In this document: one piece after another, positions 45,264 through 53,724 of the stretch | How the letters are laid out: every line of letters starts with the position of its first letter | Position numbering within the stretch: position 1 is the first letter of the stretch | Source of the DNA: Halobacteriales archaeon QH_7_66_36 | GTDB lineage: Archaea; Halobacteriota; Halobacteria; Halobacteriales; Haloarculaceae | Assembly: GCA_003021175.1 (NCBI GenBank) | Contig: PXQV01000018.1 | Coordinates: forward strand, 1 to 60,777 | DNA: 60,777 bases | Direction: 5' to 3' | Translations under genes and position numbers: made by a program | The notes under the pieces: generated by a model | What the model was told of the DNA's origin: nothing | Databases searched by the model: none | Seen by the model: the letters and a program-made list of their open reading frames with translations, nothing else

Positions 45264-46700
45264 ATGCGACGGCGCAAGGCCCTCCGAGTGCTCGGGGGGA
45301 GCGGGGCACTGGCGCTCGGTGGGACCACCATCGCAGGTGGTCGCCGCAGTCGCGAGCGTCGCGACGACCACGCGCTCGCGACGCTCGGCCGACTCACGCT
45401 TCCGGGGGCGAAGGAGGTCGTCGTCGCCGACGGCACTGCCTACGTCGCCGTCACCGACGGGTTCGCGGTCGTCGACCTGTCCGACCCTATGTCGCCGACG
45501 CTGGCGCACGAGAACCGCTCCGTCCTCGCCGACCACGAGAACGGCCCGCTGCGCGATGTCTACGACGTGGCCGTCGACGGTGACCGACTCGTCGTCACCG
45601 GCCCGGCACACGGAGGTGGAGAGCTCCGCGCGGCCGTCGTCTACGACGTGAGCGACCCGGCCGCTCCCGAGCGCGTCACCGTCCACGAGACGGACTTCTT
45701 CAATCACAACTGCGCGCTCGCCGACGGCACGGTGTATCTGTGCGGCAACGACGGCGAGCGGAACGCGCTCGTGACCGTCGACGCGGCGACGGGCGAGCGT
45801 CTCGGCGACTGGTCGGTCGTCTCGCAGGACCAGACGTGGCAGGACGTTCCCTTCGCCGTGTGGCCGCTCCACGACGTCTCTGTCCAGAACGGCACCGCCT
45901 ACCTCGCACAGTGGGACGCGGGGACGTGGATGGTCGACGTGAGCGACCCACCGACGCCGGAACTCGTCGGTCGCGTGCGCGGGCAAGACGCCGCGCAGTA
46001 CGTCGACCGGTCGAGCGAGGCGATCCAGCGCGCCCAGTTGCAACCGCCGGGAAACGACCACTTCGCCGCCGCCAACGACGACGGCTCGCTCGTCTGCATC
46101 AGCGTGGAGGCGTGGGACGCCGGCACGACAGAGGAGGACGTTCGTCCGGGCGCGCTCCACCTCTACGACGTGAGCGATCCGACGGCGCCGGAAGCGGTGG
46201 CGACCATCCCCGCGCCGGAGACGCCAGACCCGGGCTACGACGGCGTCTGGACCACCTCGCACAACTTCGAGATCAGCGGCGACACGCTCGTCTCCTCGTG
46301 GTATCAGGGCGGCGTCCGGAGCTACGACATCTCCGACCCGAGCCAGCCGATACTGACGGGCGCGTACCGCGACGCCGACGCGACGAGCTTCTGGACGGCA
46401 CAACACGCCGGCGACGGGGTCTTCGTCGCGTCGAGTCGCGGCGACCCCGGTGACAGCGGCGCAGACACCGACAGTTCGGCGGCGGCACTCTTCACGTTCC
46501 AATTGCCGGACGACACGACGTCGGAGAGGTCGACGGCGACCCAGACGGCGACGCCGACATCCACGCCAACTGCGACCCCGACCGACGTGCCGACGACCGC
46601 CGGGGAGCCGACACCGACCACCGGCCAGCCCGGATTCGGTGTCGCCGCGGCGCTGGCCGGCATCGGACTCGCGGCGTGGCGACGCCTCCGCGGCGATTAG
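45264..46700 (+). CDS. LVIVD-repeat surface protein with PGF-CTERM
   Basis: The 478-residue protein has a twin-arginine-like signal (MRRRKALRVLGGSGALALGG), then repeats of the LVIVD type (GFAVVDLSDPMSP, VVYDVSDPAAPE, WMVDVSDPPTPE, LYDVSDPTAPE, SYDISDPSQP) forming a propeller. A long Thr/Pro stretch, probably O-glycosylated, precedes the C-terminal sorting signal GQPGFGVAAALAGIGLAAWR. The PGF motif is cut by archaeosortase A and the protein is lipid-anchored at the surface. ATG 45264 is used; GTG 45258 is also in frame. Confidence 0.85.
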   Translation: MRRRKALRVLGGSGALALGGTTIAGGRRSRERRDDHALATLGRLTLPGAKEVVVADGTAYVAVTDGFAVVDLSDPMSPTLAHENRSVLADHENGPLRDVYDVAVDGDRLVVTGPAHGGGELRAAVVYDVSDPAAPERVTVHETDFFNHNCALADGTVYLCGNDGERNALVTVDAATGERLGDWSVVSQDQTWQDVPFAVWPLHDVSVQNGTAYLAQWDAGTWMVDVSDPPTPELVGRVRGQDAAQYVDRSSEAIQRAQLQPPGNDHFAAANDDGSLVCISVEAWDAGTTEEDVRPGALHLYDVSDPTAPEAVATIPAPETPDPGYDGVWTTSHNFEISGDTLVSSWYQGGVRSYDISDPSQPILTGAYRDADATSFWTAQHAGDGVFVASSRGDPGDSGADTDSSAAALFTFQLPDDTTSERSTATQTATPTSTPTATPTDVPTTAGEPTPTTGQPGFGVAAALAGIGLAAWRRLRGD

Positions 46701-48070
46701 AGCGCCTCCTCCAACTTCGCCGCGACCGCTCGCGCCCGCTCGGCCAGCGGGTCGGAGATGTCTCCCGCCGCCACCGCCGCGTCGAGTTCGTCGTCGTCGA
46801 CCCGGCGCACCTCGCCGTCCGGTCCCTTCACCACGTCGACGTGGAGGTCGACGTAGCGCACGGCGTCCGGAAACACTTCGACCGGCGTGCAGACGTTGAC
46901 GTAGGTGCCCCGGCGCGTCCCGTCGTCGCCCCGGTAGACGGTCGCGTACCACCAGCGCCCTTCGGCGAACTTCGTGACGGCCACGTCGCCCGCCCGCCGC
47001 TCCACGTCCAGCGCGTCGTACTGTCCGCCGGGGTGCATCTCCCGCTCCATCCGGACCTCGCCGTCCGGGTCGCGCTCGGTCACCTCACCCTGTCCCAGCG
47101 TGATGAGGCGGCCGTCCGGCTTCCCGTGTTCGATTCGGAGTCGGTCACCCTCGCGGGGACCGAACTGCCGGGTCGCGACGCCGAACGGGAACTCGCCGTC
47201 CGGGCCGGGGTCGGCGAGCGCCTCGACGAAATCGACCGCCGCGCTCGCCGCGTCGGTCGCGGCCTTCGTCCGGTGGTGACCCGGCATCGTCGCCGTCACG
47301 CCCCTGCGCTTCCGGTCGAGCGCGAATCGCCCCTCGCGCCCGAACCAGACGTGGGCGGTCGCGAGCGGCGCGGCCAGTCGAGCGGGGGCGTCGTCTGACG
47401 CTGCGTCCGCGAGCGCCGCGTCGAACAGGTCGGCCCGCGCCGTCGCCGCGTCGAGCGCGTCGCCCAGCGCGTCCATCGACGCCTCCTCCTCGTCGCGACC
47501 CCACCGAGGCACCCAGCCGTCCGGCACGTCCATCGGGAGGATGTCGACTAACTGCGCGCCGCCGGCCGCCTCGTTCGCGGTGCCGCGGACGAGTCGGACG
47601 AGGTCGCCCGACACCTCGATGGCACCGTCGAGATGGGGCCGCCGGTCCAGCCACGGCGGTTCCGGGCGGCGAACCTGCACGCGAACGCGGTCGTCCGTCT
47701 CGACGTAGCCGTCGGCGTTATCGTACGGGAGGAAGCCCTCCGTGTCGCCGAGGTCGACGACCGCACCGGAGCCGAGCGTCTCGGTGACGACGCCGTCGAA
47801 GACGGCGTCCTGCGGCGCGGCGTCACCCCATGCGAGCGTGTCGCGCGACACCGCCGTGAGTCGCTCGCGTGCCCGTTCGACGGCCGCCCGCGCCCCGACG
47901 AGCGTGACGCCCTGTCGGTCGTCGGTCGTCTCGACTGCGGCCGCGGCGGGGGCGACCGGGAACTCGGCGTCGAACCGCTCACGGATCGCCGGCGACGCCT
48001 GCACGACCGTCTCGTCGCCGAACAGCGCCGTCAGCGCGGTCGCGTAGATGCCGCGGACGCGGACGTTCAT
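46697..48070 (-). CDS. FAU-1-type ribonuclease (S1 plus DUF402)
   Basis: The 457-residue protein begins MNVRVRGIYATALTALF, has an S1-like strand region near residue 95-135 (FDGVVTETLGSGAVVDLG, EGFLPYDN) and a C-terminal DUF402 domain (GTYVNVCTPVEVFPDAVRYV, YVDLHVDVVKGPDG). This is the RNase AU-1/FAU-1 architecture, related to RNase E/G in RNA-binding and reported to act on AU-rich RNA or rRNA precursors. It overlaps the gene upstream by four bases and the convergent LVIVD gene by four. Confidence 0.8.
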   Translation of the reverse strand: MNVRVRGIYATALTALFGDETVVQASPAIRERFDAEFPVAPAAAAVETTDDRQGVTLVGARAAVERARERLTAVSRDTLAWGDAAPQDAVFDGVVTETLGSGAVVDLGDTEGFLPYDNADGYVETDDRVRVQVRRPEPPWLDRRPHLDGAIEVSGDLVRLVRGTANEAAGGAQLVDILPMDVPDGWVPRWGRDEEEASMDALGDALDAATARADLFDAALADAASDDAPARLAAPLATAHVWFGREGRFALDRKRRGVTATMPGHHRTKAATDAASAAVDFVEALADPGPDGEFPFGVATRQFGPREGDRLRIEHGKPDGRLITLGQGEVTERDPDGEVRMEREMHPGGQYDALDVERRAGDVAVTKFAEGRWWYATVYRGDDGTRRGTYVNVCTPVEVFPDAVRYVDLHVDVVKGPDGEVRRVDDDELDAAVAAGDISDPLAERARAVAAKLEEAL

Positions 48071-48438
48071 AGCGCCTCGGGGTCGGTCGCGAACCGCGTG
48101 CGGCCGTGCCGCCCGCTCAGCGTGAGTTCCACCACGTCCTCGGAGAGCACTCGGCCGTCCTCGACCGGCACGCCCCACGTCTCGAAGCAAAGCCAGCCGC
48201 GCAGGTCGGCCGCGTGCGTGTACGTGTCGAGGTAGTCGACGGTGTGTCCGGCGACGCCGTCGCTCGCGTGTGCCAGATCCATATCCGAGTAGAACGTCCC
48301 GCCGTCGCCGAAGAACGCTTCCAGATCCGCGGCCGCCTCCGTCGCGAGGTCGACGACGCGGTCGGAAGCCGCCTGCAGGTCGGCGGTGTCGAGGCCGACC
48401 GCGCGCAGCGCGGCCTGTTCCCGCTGGTCGAAGTGCAT
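48067..48438 (-). CDS. Conserved haloarchaeal protein (DUF7532-type)
   Basis: The 123-residue protein starts MHFDQREQAALRAVGLDTAD and contains the aromatic segment LRGWLCFETWGVPVEDGRVL. It is cytoplasmic with mixed helix and strand. From memory it is DUF7532. Its stop overlaps the start of the FAU-1-type RNase by four bases, so the pair is co-translated and a role in RNA metabolism is possible. Confidence 0.6.
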   Translation of the reverse strand: MHFDQREQAALRAVGLDTADLQAASDRVVDLATEAAADLEAFFGDGGTFYSDMDLAHASDGVAGHTVDYLDTYTHAADLRGWLCFETWGVPVEDGRVLSEDVVELTLSGRHGRTRFATDPEAL

Positions 48439-48519
48439 ACGACGTGTTCGAGGGCGGCCGTAAAAAGCCACCCGACGGTGGGCGACTGCTGTCCGTATCG
48501 CTCCCGGCGGCCGACGGCG

Positions 48520-49015
48520 GTGTTCAGACACGCGGGTCGTCGCTCGGCCGAGCAACCGTGCTGGGCGGGACTGAAAGGGGCCGTTATCGGCGGCTCTGCC
48601 GCCGATTGCTCGGGAGAGTTCTGCTCTCCCGGTGGGCGCTCGATCCGGCCCCGACGTTCGGAAGACGCGGTGCGTCTTCCGCAGCCCAGCAGCAATCTGC
48701 GATTTCTGCGGACGACGTAAGCCGCGAGGCGACGGCGTCGCCTCGGTCCGCTCGCGCGGGGCAACCGCGCGAGGACACCCCAGCGAACGCAGTGAGCGAG
48801 AAGCGCAGCGAGCCGCGGACAGCGAGATGGCTCCGCCACCTCGGGCAGTCGGCGCGACGCGCCGACGACAGCGTGGCGGCGAAGCCGCCACGGGCCGTGT
48901 GAGCGGCGAAGCCGCGAACAGACGGTCGTCGGCCGCGAGCAGACGGTCGAGCGACTGGGGGCTTTCTACACCTTGTTGCCCTCCCAGTCCTCGGAGTCAC
49001 TCTTAGCTGAACACT
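48520..49015 (+). repeat. Structured intergenic repeat E12 (largest, core type A)
   Basis: A 496-bp element with ends GGCGGTGTTCAG and CTTAGCTGAACACTGCC. The subterminal palindrome is GTCGCTCGGCCGAGCAAC, the core GGGCGGGACTGAAAGGGG and the closing box GGGGGCTTTC. The first half of its interior is shared with E1, including GGAAGACGC facing GCGTCTTCC. The second half is a string of further hairpins, one of which (CGTGGCGGCTTCGCCGCCACG on the minus strand, near 48870-48890) is the same unit as at 49514 and 50653. No gene is seen. Confidence 0.85.
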
Positions 49016-49065
49016 GCCGGGGGCGAACGGATGGAGATTAATACGAGGACGTGTAACATCGTGTC

Positions 49066-49290
49066 ATGTACGACACTCTCATCGCAGTCAGCGAGGGACT
49101 CTCGGAACAGCAGAAGGTGCTCGGCGGCGCGGTCGGCATCCTCGTCGGCACCGTTCTCATCGCCGTGATGACGTTCGGCAGCGTCTCCTCGCTTGCCGGC
49201 AAGGTGCTCTTCGGATTCGTCGGCGTCCTGTTTGCCGTCACCGGAACGCTCCTGCTCGGCACCTCCGAACAGCGCGAGCAGACGGTCTGA
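49066..49290 (+). CDS. Small membrane protein, two helices (DUF7472-type)
   Basis: The 74-residue protein has a short soluble start (MYDTLIAVSEGLSEQQKVLG) and two hydrophobic helices (about residues 20-40, GAVGILVGTVLIAVMTFG, and 44-65, GKVLFGFVGVLFAVTGTLLL), ending in a Glu/Gln-rich tail. It is likely a membrane protein of unknown role; I recall this shape as DUF7472. Confidence 0.65.
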   Translation: MYDTLIAVSEGLSEQQKVLGGAVGILVGTVLIAVMTFGSVSSLAGKVLFGFVGVLFAVTGTLLLGTSEQREQTV

Positions 49291-49360
49291 GACCACCCGC
49301 CGGACGGCGACTGCGACTGTCCGCTCGATCCATCGGGACTGCGGCCCTCGGTCGAGGGGG

Positions 49361-50131
49361 TCACCATTCGATGCGTTCCTTGTCGCGCCAGAAACTGCCC
49401 GACTCACTGCCCGGGCGAAACCGGCAGAGCCACGTCGGGGTCTCCGCGCCCGTCTCGACCGACCGGGTCGCCTCGTCACCATCTGTTCGCGGCCGCTGGC
49501 CGCTCACACGGCCCGTGGAGCTTCGCTCCACGCTGCCCATGTCCGTCCGGACCCACCCCGGACAGACCGAGTTGGCGATGAGTCCGTCGTCGTTGTACTC
49601 GCCGTGGAGATACGCCGTTAGCCCGTTGAGTCCCGTCTTCGAGACCCGATACGCGGGCGCGCCGTCGCCCATGTCGTGGAGCGCACCCATCCGCGAGGAG
49701 ACGCTCACCACCCGCCCGGCCTCTCGTTGGAGCAGCAGCGGGACGAGATGCTTACACAGCAGCATCGGGCCGCGGAGGTTCGTCGCCAGCGTCCGGTCGA
49801 TCCGGTCGGTGGGTTCCGTCACGAGATCCGACCCCGGGCTTCGCGACGTGCTGTCGTCACCGAACTCGCCGATGCCGGCGTTGTTGACGAGGATGTCTAG
49901 CCGCCCTACTTCGCCGAACACGCCGTCGGCGATGGCCTCCACGTCACCCTCCTGTGTCACGTCGAGCATGACTTTCTCACAGCCGTCGGGCACGTCGGCG
50001 TTCATCGAGCGCGCGCTCGCGTAGACGGTCGCGCCGAGCGCGTCGAGATTGCGCGCGATCTCGGCACCGATGCCGCGGTTCGCGCCCGTCACGAGCGCCA
50101 CCTGTCCGTGCAGGTCGTCGTACAGGTCCAT
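49361..50131 (-). CDS. Short-chain dehydrogenase/reductase with palindrome-derived insert
   Basis: The 256-residue SDR has VTGANRGIGAEIARNL near residue 15, NNAGIGEFGDD near 88, the catalytic SVSSRMG and Tyr-x3-Lys as YRVSK near 164, and PGWVRTDMG. After VRTDMG residues about 201-215 (SVERSSTGRVSGQRPRTDGD) are foreign to the family; normal members go straight to PVEKGAETPxWL, seen here as SVETGAETPTWL. The insert's DNA contains the palindrome 49514-49532. The insert is in frame and far from the active site, so the enzyme may still work. Confidence 0.85.
   Translation of the reverse strand: MDLYDDLHGQVALVTGANRGIGAEIARNLDALGATVYASARSMNADVPDGCEKVMLDVTQEGDVEAIADGVFGEVGRLDILVNNAGIGEFGDDSTSRSPGSDLVTEPTDRIDRTLATNLRGPMLLCKHLVPLLLQREAGRVVSVSSRMGALHDMGDGAPAYRVSKTGLNGLTAYLHGEYNDDGLIANSVCPGWVRTDMGSVERSSTGRVSGQRPRTDGDEATRSVETGAETPTWLCRFRPGSESGSFWRDKERIEW
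49497..49536 (-). repeat. Palindromic unit inside the SDR gene
   Basis: GCTCACACGGCCCGTGG leads into the hairpin CGTGGAGC, loop TTC, GCTCCACG (49514-49532), followed by CTG. The same flanks with a different stem occur at 50644-50675 and, reversed, in E12. Here it is translated as part of the SDR protein. Confidence 0.65.
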
Positions 50132-50210
50132 GTCCGAGGCTGGCGAGCGCGGCGCAAGGGCCTGACGGTCGTCACGCCCAAGCCGAGGAAGGAGTCGTCG
50201 GCTCGCGTCG

Positions 50211-50498
50211 TCAGTGGTCGTGGCCGGTCATCTCGCCGAACGTCTGGCCGAACCGCTCCTCGAAGAGACTCATCAGGAGCGACTCGACGGCCTTCAGTTC
50301 CTCGGAGGGCTCGCCCTGTCCGTGGGCGACGGCCGCGTGAATCTGCTGGGCGGCGTTGATCATCGCGAGGTCGCCGACGACCTCCGCGGCGTTCTCGTCG
50401 TTCTCCGCGAACATGTCCACCAGCGGTGCCGGGAGCGCGAGGTCGTCGCCGCCGTCCGGACCGTCGATACTGATCTCGATCGTCTGGGAGTCAGCCAT
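50211..50498 (-). CDS. Conserved haloarchaeal acidic protein (DUF7545-type)
   Basis: The 95-residue protein starts MADSQTIEISIDGPDGGDDL (beta strand), then a helical body (VDMFAENDENAAEVVGDLAM, ELKAVESLLMSLFEERFGQ) and a His-containing end GEMTGHDH that could bind metal. From memory it resembles DUF7545. ATG 50498 is chosen because the frame above it is repeat-derived. Confidence 0.6.
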   Translation of the reverse strand: MADSQTIEISIDGPDGGDDLALPAPLVDMFAENDENAAEVVGDLAMINAAQQIHAAVAHGQGEPSEELKAVESLLMSLFEERFGQTFGEMTGHDH

Positions 50499-50643
50499 AC
50501 GTGAGTCAGGGTCCGCCGACTCTTGACCCTGTGGGTCTGCGTTTGGAGTCACACACGACCGGGCGACGGCCGAATTGTCCAGCAGTCGCCCGCCCGCAGC
50601 TTGCGTGTCGTTCACTTCGCTCTCTGCTCGCGGCTTCGCCGCT

Positions 50644-50675
50644 CGCACGGCCCGTGGCGCTCCGCGCCACGCTGG
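50644..50675. repeat. Palindromic unit, intergenic copy
   Basis: CGCACGGCCCGTGG and the hairpin CGTGGCGC, loop TCC, GCGCCACG (50653-50671), then CTGG. It has the same flanks as the unit inside the SDR gene at 49497-49536, with a different but still complementary stem. Confidence 0.65.
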
Positions 50676-50693
50676 TCGTCCTTGCTCCTCGCG

Positions 50694-50815
50694 TCGGTCG
50701 TCCGAGGCGGCCGTTCGGCAGTCGCCTTGATCAGTCGTCCGGCCCGGCCGTACGCCAGCCGGGCCGATCAGTCGTCCAAGGCGGCCGTTCGGCAGTCGCC
50801 TTGATCAATCGTCCG
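50694..50815. repeat. 48-bp direct repeat behind trxB with hairpin between
   Basis: The sequences 50694-50741 and 50768-50815 match over 48 bp with three differences (all G versus A). Between them GGCCCGGC and GCCGGGCC (50741-50748, 50758-50765) form an 8-bp stem. The second copy includes the last codons and stop of trxB (stop at 50805-50807), so the first copy is a duplication of the gene's 3' end. It may act in transcript termination or 3' end processing. Confidence 0.7.
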
Positions 50816-51845
50816 CGGCCGCCTCGGCCTCGACGCTCGTGGACCGCGCCTCCTCCTCGAGATACTCGTCGGCGTCGATGGCCGCCTTCGCGCCCATCCC
50901 GCCAGCGGTCACCGCCTGCTGGTAGTAGAAGTCGACCACGTCGCCGGCACCGAAGATGCCCGGCACGTCGGTCTCGGTCTGGCCGGCTCCGCGGCCGCCC
51001 TCCGTGCGGATGTAGCCGTCCTCGTCGGTCTGGACGTCGGTGCCCTCCAGGTACTCGGTGTTCGGCGTGTGGCCGATGGCGTAGAACACCGCGCCGACAT
51101 CGAACTCGTAGGTGTCGGTGTCCGGGTCGTCGAGCTTCTCGGAAGGGTAGCCCTCGGGGTTCTCCGCCAGCGTGACGCGGTCGACGCCGTCTTCCGGCGA
51201 GCCGTGAATCTCCAACAGTTCGGTGTTGCGGTGGATCTCGATGTCGCCGGCCTCGACCTGTTCGGTCACGCGGTCGACCCAGTGCTCCTCGGCGCGGAAC
51301 GCCTCGCGGCGGTGGACGATGTGGACCGTCGAGGCGAACTTCGTGAGGAACGTCGCCTCCTCCATCGCGGCGTCCCCGCCGCCGACGACGAGCATCTCCT
51401 CGCCGCGGAAGAACGCGCCGTCACAGGTCGCACACGTCGAGAGCCCGTAGCCCATCAGTTCGTCCTCGCCGGGGACGCCCAGCGTCCGCGCGCTCGCGCC
51501 GGAGGCGGCGATGAACGCATCGCAGGTGTAGACAGTGCCGTCGCGCAGCTCGACGCCGAACGGCCGGCTGTCGTCGTCCACGTCCACGACGACGCCGTGG
51601 TCGAGTTCCGCGCCGAACTGCTCGGCCTGCTCTTTCATGTTGTTCACGAGCTCCGGCCCGCCGATCCCGTCCGGGAAGCCGGGGTAGTTCGCCACGTCGG
51701 TCGTCAGCGTGAGCTGGCCGCCGGGTTCGACCCCCTCCAACACCAGCGGTTCGTTGTTCGAGCGAGCGGCGTAGATGGCGGCGCTCAACCCGGCGATACC
51801 CGTGCCGGCGACGATGAGCCGGCGGTGATCGGCGTCCTCGGTCAT
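50805..51845 (-). CDS. trxB: Thioredoxin reductase-type flavoprotein
   Basis: The 346-residue enzyme passes electrons from NAD(P)H through FAD to thioredoxin. FAD motif IVAGTGIAGLSAAIYAARS near residue 10, redox pair CATCDGAFF near 137-140, second nucleotide motif VVGGGDAAMEEATFL near 153, and IFGAGDVVDFYYQQAVTAGGMG near 305. VHRREAFRAE near 178 is where the pyridine phosphate would be met. It ends with an acidic tail partly encoded in a direct repeat. It is probably monocistronic. Confidence 0.92.
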   Translation of the reverse strand: MTEDADHRRLIVAGTGIAGLSAAIYAARSNNEPLVLEGVEPGGQLTLTTDVANYPGFPDGIGGPELVNNMKEQAEQFGAELDHGVVVDVDDDSRPFGVELRDGTVYTCDAFIAASGASARTLGVPGEDELMGYGLSTCATCDGAFFRGEEMLVVGGGDAAMEEATFLTKFASTVHIVHRREAFRAEEHWVDRVTEQVEAGDIEIHRNTELLEIHGSPEDGVDRVTLAENPEGYPSEKLDDPDTDTYEFDVGAVFYAIGHTPNTEYLEGTDVQTDEDGYIRTEGGRGAGQTETDVPGIFGAGDVVDFYYQQAVTAGGMGAKAAIDADEYLEEEARSTSVEAEAAADD

Positions 51846-51950
51846 ACCCGAGGATAGCCAACCGGCGCGTAATTAGCTTGCGCCCGCTGGTCGCCGAGCC
51901 GCACGGTCGCCGGGCGGAAATGTCAACGGGCAGGGCCTGCAAGCGAGGGT

Positions 51951-52238
51951 ATGGCCGCGGATCTCGAGGAGAAGACGAATCGGTACGGGGAACTGTTGGC
52001 CGAGGCGCTAAAGGCGGCGACGGTCGCTCCACCCGAGGGGTCGCCGCTGCACGAGGCCGCCCACGAGTGCGAGGAGATGGCCGCGTCGTATCTGGCGGAC
52101 GGTCGCCACTTCCGGAGCGAGGACGACCCGGTCAACGCGCTCGCCGCGTTCTCGTACGGGCACGCGTGGCTGGACGCGGGCGCGCGAATCGGCCTGTTCG
52201 ACGTACCGACCGACGGCCACCTGTTCACGGTCGAATGA
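51951..52238 (+). CDS. DUF357 family protein
   Basis: The 95-residue protein is a helical bundle with the DUF357 marks: EEKTNRYGELLAEALKA, an internal YLADGRHFRSEDDPVNALAAFSYGHAWLDAG and a basic-free acidic surface. The family is common in archaea and often near translation or tRNA-related genes; its role is unknown. It lies between trxB (divergent) and the amino acid importer. Confidence 0.8.
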   Translation: MAADLEEKTNRYGELLAEALKAATVAPPEGSPLHEAAHECEEMAASYLADGRHFRSEDDPVNALAAFSYGHAWLDAGARIGLFDVPTDGHLFTVE

Positions 52239-52330
52239 TGGAAAAAGACGGTTCAGCGACCGGTAGCTTCCATCCCCATCCCGATTTACGTTGGTAATCT
52301 CCGCCTCCCCGTGTTCGAACAGTACCCATA

Positions 52331-52340
52331 TGTTTAAGGG
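52331..52340 (+). promoter_or_regulatory. TATA-like box of the branched-chain importer operon
   Basis: TGTTTAAGGG is centred about 30 bases before ATG 52367, leaving a leader of about five bases for the five-gene message. Confidence 0.45.
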
Positions 52341-52366
52341 TGTTCGATTAACAGCAGAGCACGACA

Positions 52367-53710
52367 ATGACAGACAAAGTCACAGACAGTGTCGAGACGG
52401 GGGGCGACGACCACTCGGTCAGTCGTCGACAGGCTATCGCGGCGGCCGGGACGGCTGGCGCGGTCGGTCTCGCCGGCTGTTCTGGTGACGGGAGCGAGGG
52501 GTCGAGCAGCGACGTCGCCGACCCGCTCTCCGAGCGCGACGAGGTCCGGATCGGCGTGCTCGCGCCGGTGCCGTCGGAGAACCCTATCGGCGCGTCCATC
52601 GCCAACGGCGCGCAGCTTGCGGTCGACCAGATTAACGAGGAGGGCGGCGTCGGCGGCGCGGAGCTGTCGCTCGTCGTCAAGGACACGAAGGAGGAGCCAC
52701 AGACCGGTAGCACCCGCTACGGCGAACTCATCCGGAACGAGGAGGTGGACCTGACGACCGGTGTCTTCACCAGCGAGGTGCTGCTGGCGATTCTGGACGA
52801 CATCGCCGGCTCGGAGACGCCGCACATGACCGCCGGTGCCGCAAGCCCGGAGGCCAGCGCCAAGGTGAGCGAGTCGTACGACAAGTACAAGTACCACTTC
52901 CGGACCGGACCGATCAACGCCCACCATCTGGGCGTGAACCTCGTCGACTTCGTCGAGGCGAAGGCGGACGCGCTCGGCTGGGAGAGCGTCGCGGTGCTCA
53001 TCGAGGATTACAAGTGGACCGAGCCGGTGTCGGCCGCCCTCGACGAACAGCTCTCCGAGACGAACGTCGAGATCGCCATGACCAACCGGTACCCCTCCGG
53101 TACGGAGGACTTTAATCCGATATACAACGAGGTCGAGGAGTCCGGTGCCGACGCGGCGTTCATCTCCATGGCACACACGGGAACGGCGGCCGTCATCCAG
53201 TGGGCGAAACAGCAGCGACCCTTCGAGTTCGGCGGCATCCACGTCCCGATGCAGCTTCCCTCCTACTACGACGCGGTCAAGGGGGCCTGTGCGTACGGCG
53301 TCACGCAGAACTCCGCGACGCCGACCGCCGAGGTGACGGAGAAGACGACGGCCTTCGCCGACGCCTACAGCGAAGCGTTCGACAGCTATCCCGTCTACAC
53401 CGGCTACATCGCCTACGACGCGGTGAACCAGTTCGCAGAGGTCATCTCCGATTCCGACGACGTGGCCGCCGACGCCGTCGTCGACGGACTCGAAGGGAGT
53501 TCCTACCGTGGCACGACCGGCACCATCGAGTACTACGGGCCGGACAGCGAGTTCGCCCACGACGTGAAGTACGGACAGGACACCGTCTGGCCCGTCTACC
53601 AGCAGTGGCAGCCCGACGACCCCGAGAATCCGCAGGCCGGCGGCACGCAGGAGGTCATCTTCCCGGAAGACCTCTCGACGGCCGAGTACCAGACGCCGCC
53701 GTGGATCTGA
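52367..53710 (+). CDS. Branched-chain amino acid-type ABC binding lipoprotein
   Basis: The 447-residue protein has a twin-arginine signal (VSRRQAIAAAGTAG) with lipobox LAGC near residue 38, an acidic linker and a type 1 periplasmic-binding fold: VRIGVLAPVPSENPIG, GAQLAVDQINEEGGVGG, then VDLTTGVFTSEVLLAILDD and YTGYIAYDAVNQFAE. This is the LivK/AmtC-like family, which binds branched-chain amino acids or amides such as urea. It should sit outside the membrane. First gene of a complete liv operon. Confidence 0.9.
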   Translation: MTDKVTDSVETGGDDHSVSRRQAIAAAGTAGAVGLAGCSGDGSEGSSSDVADPLSERDEVRIGVLAPVPSENPIGASIANGAQLAVDQINEEGGVGGAELSLVVKDTKEEPQTGSTRYGELIRNEEVDLTTGVFTSEVLLAILDDIAGSETPHMTAGAASPEASAKVSESYDKYKYHFRTGPINAHHLGVNLVDFVEAKADALGWESVAVLIEDYKWTEPVSAALDEQLSETNVEIAMTNRYPSGTEDFNPIYNEVEESGADAAFISMAHTGTAAVIQWAKQQRPFEFGGIHVPMQLPSYYDAVKGACAYGVTQNSATPTAEVTEKTTAFADAYSEAFDSYPVYTGYIAYDAVNQFAEVISDSDDVAADAVVDGLEGSSYRGTTGTIEYYGPDSEFAHDVKYGQDTVWPVYQQWQPDDPENPQAGGTQEVIFPEDLSTAEYQTPPWI

Positions 53711-53724
53711 ACTGACCGTTCAGC

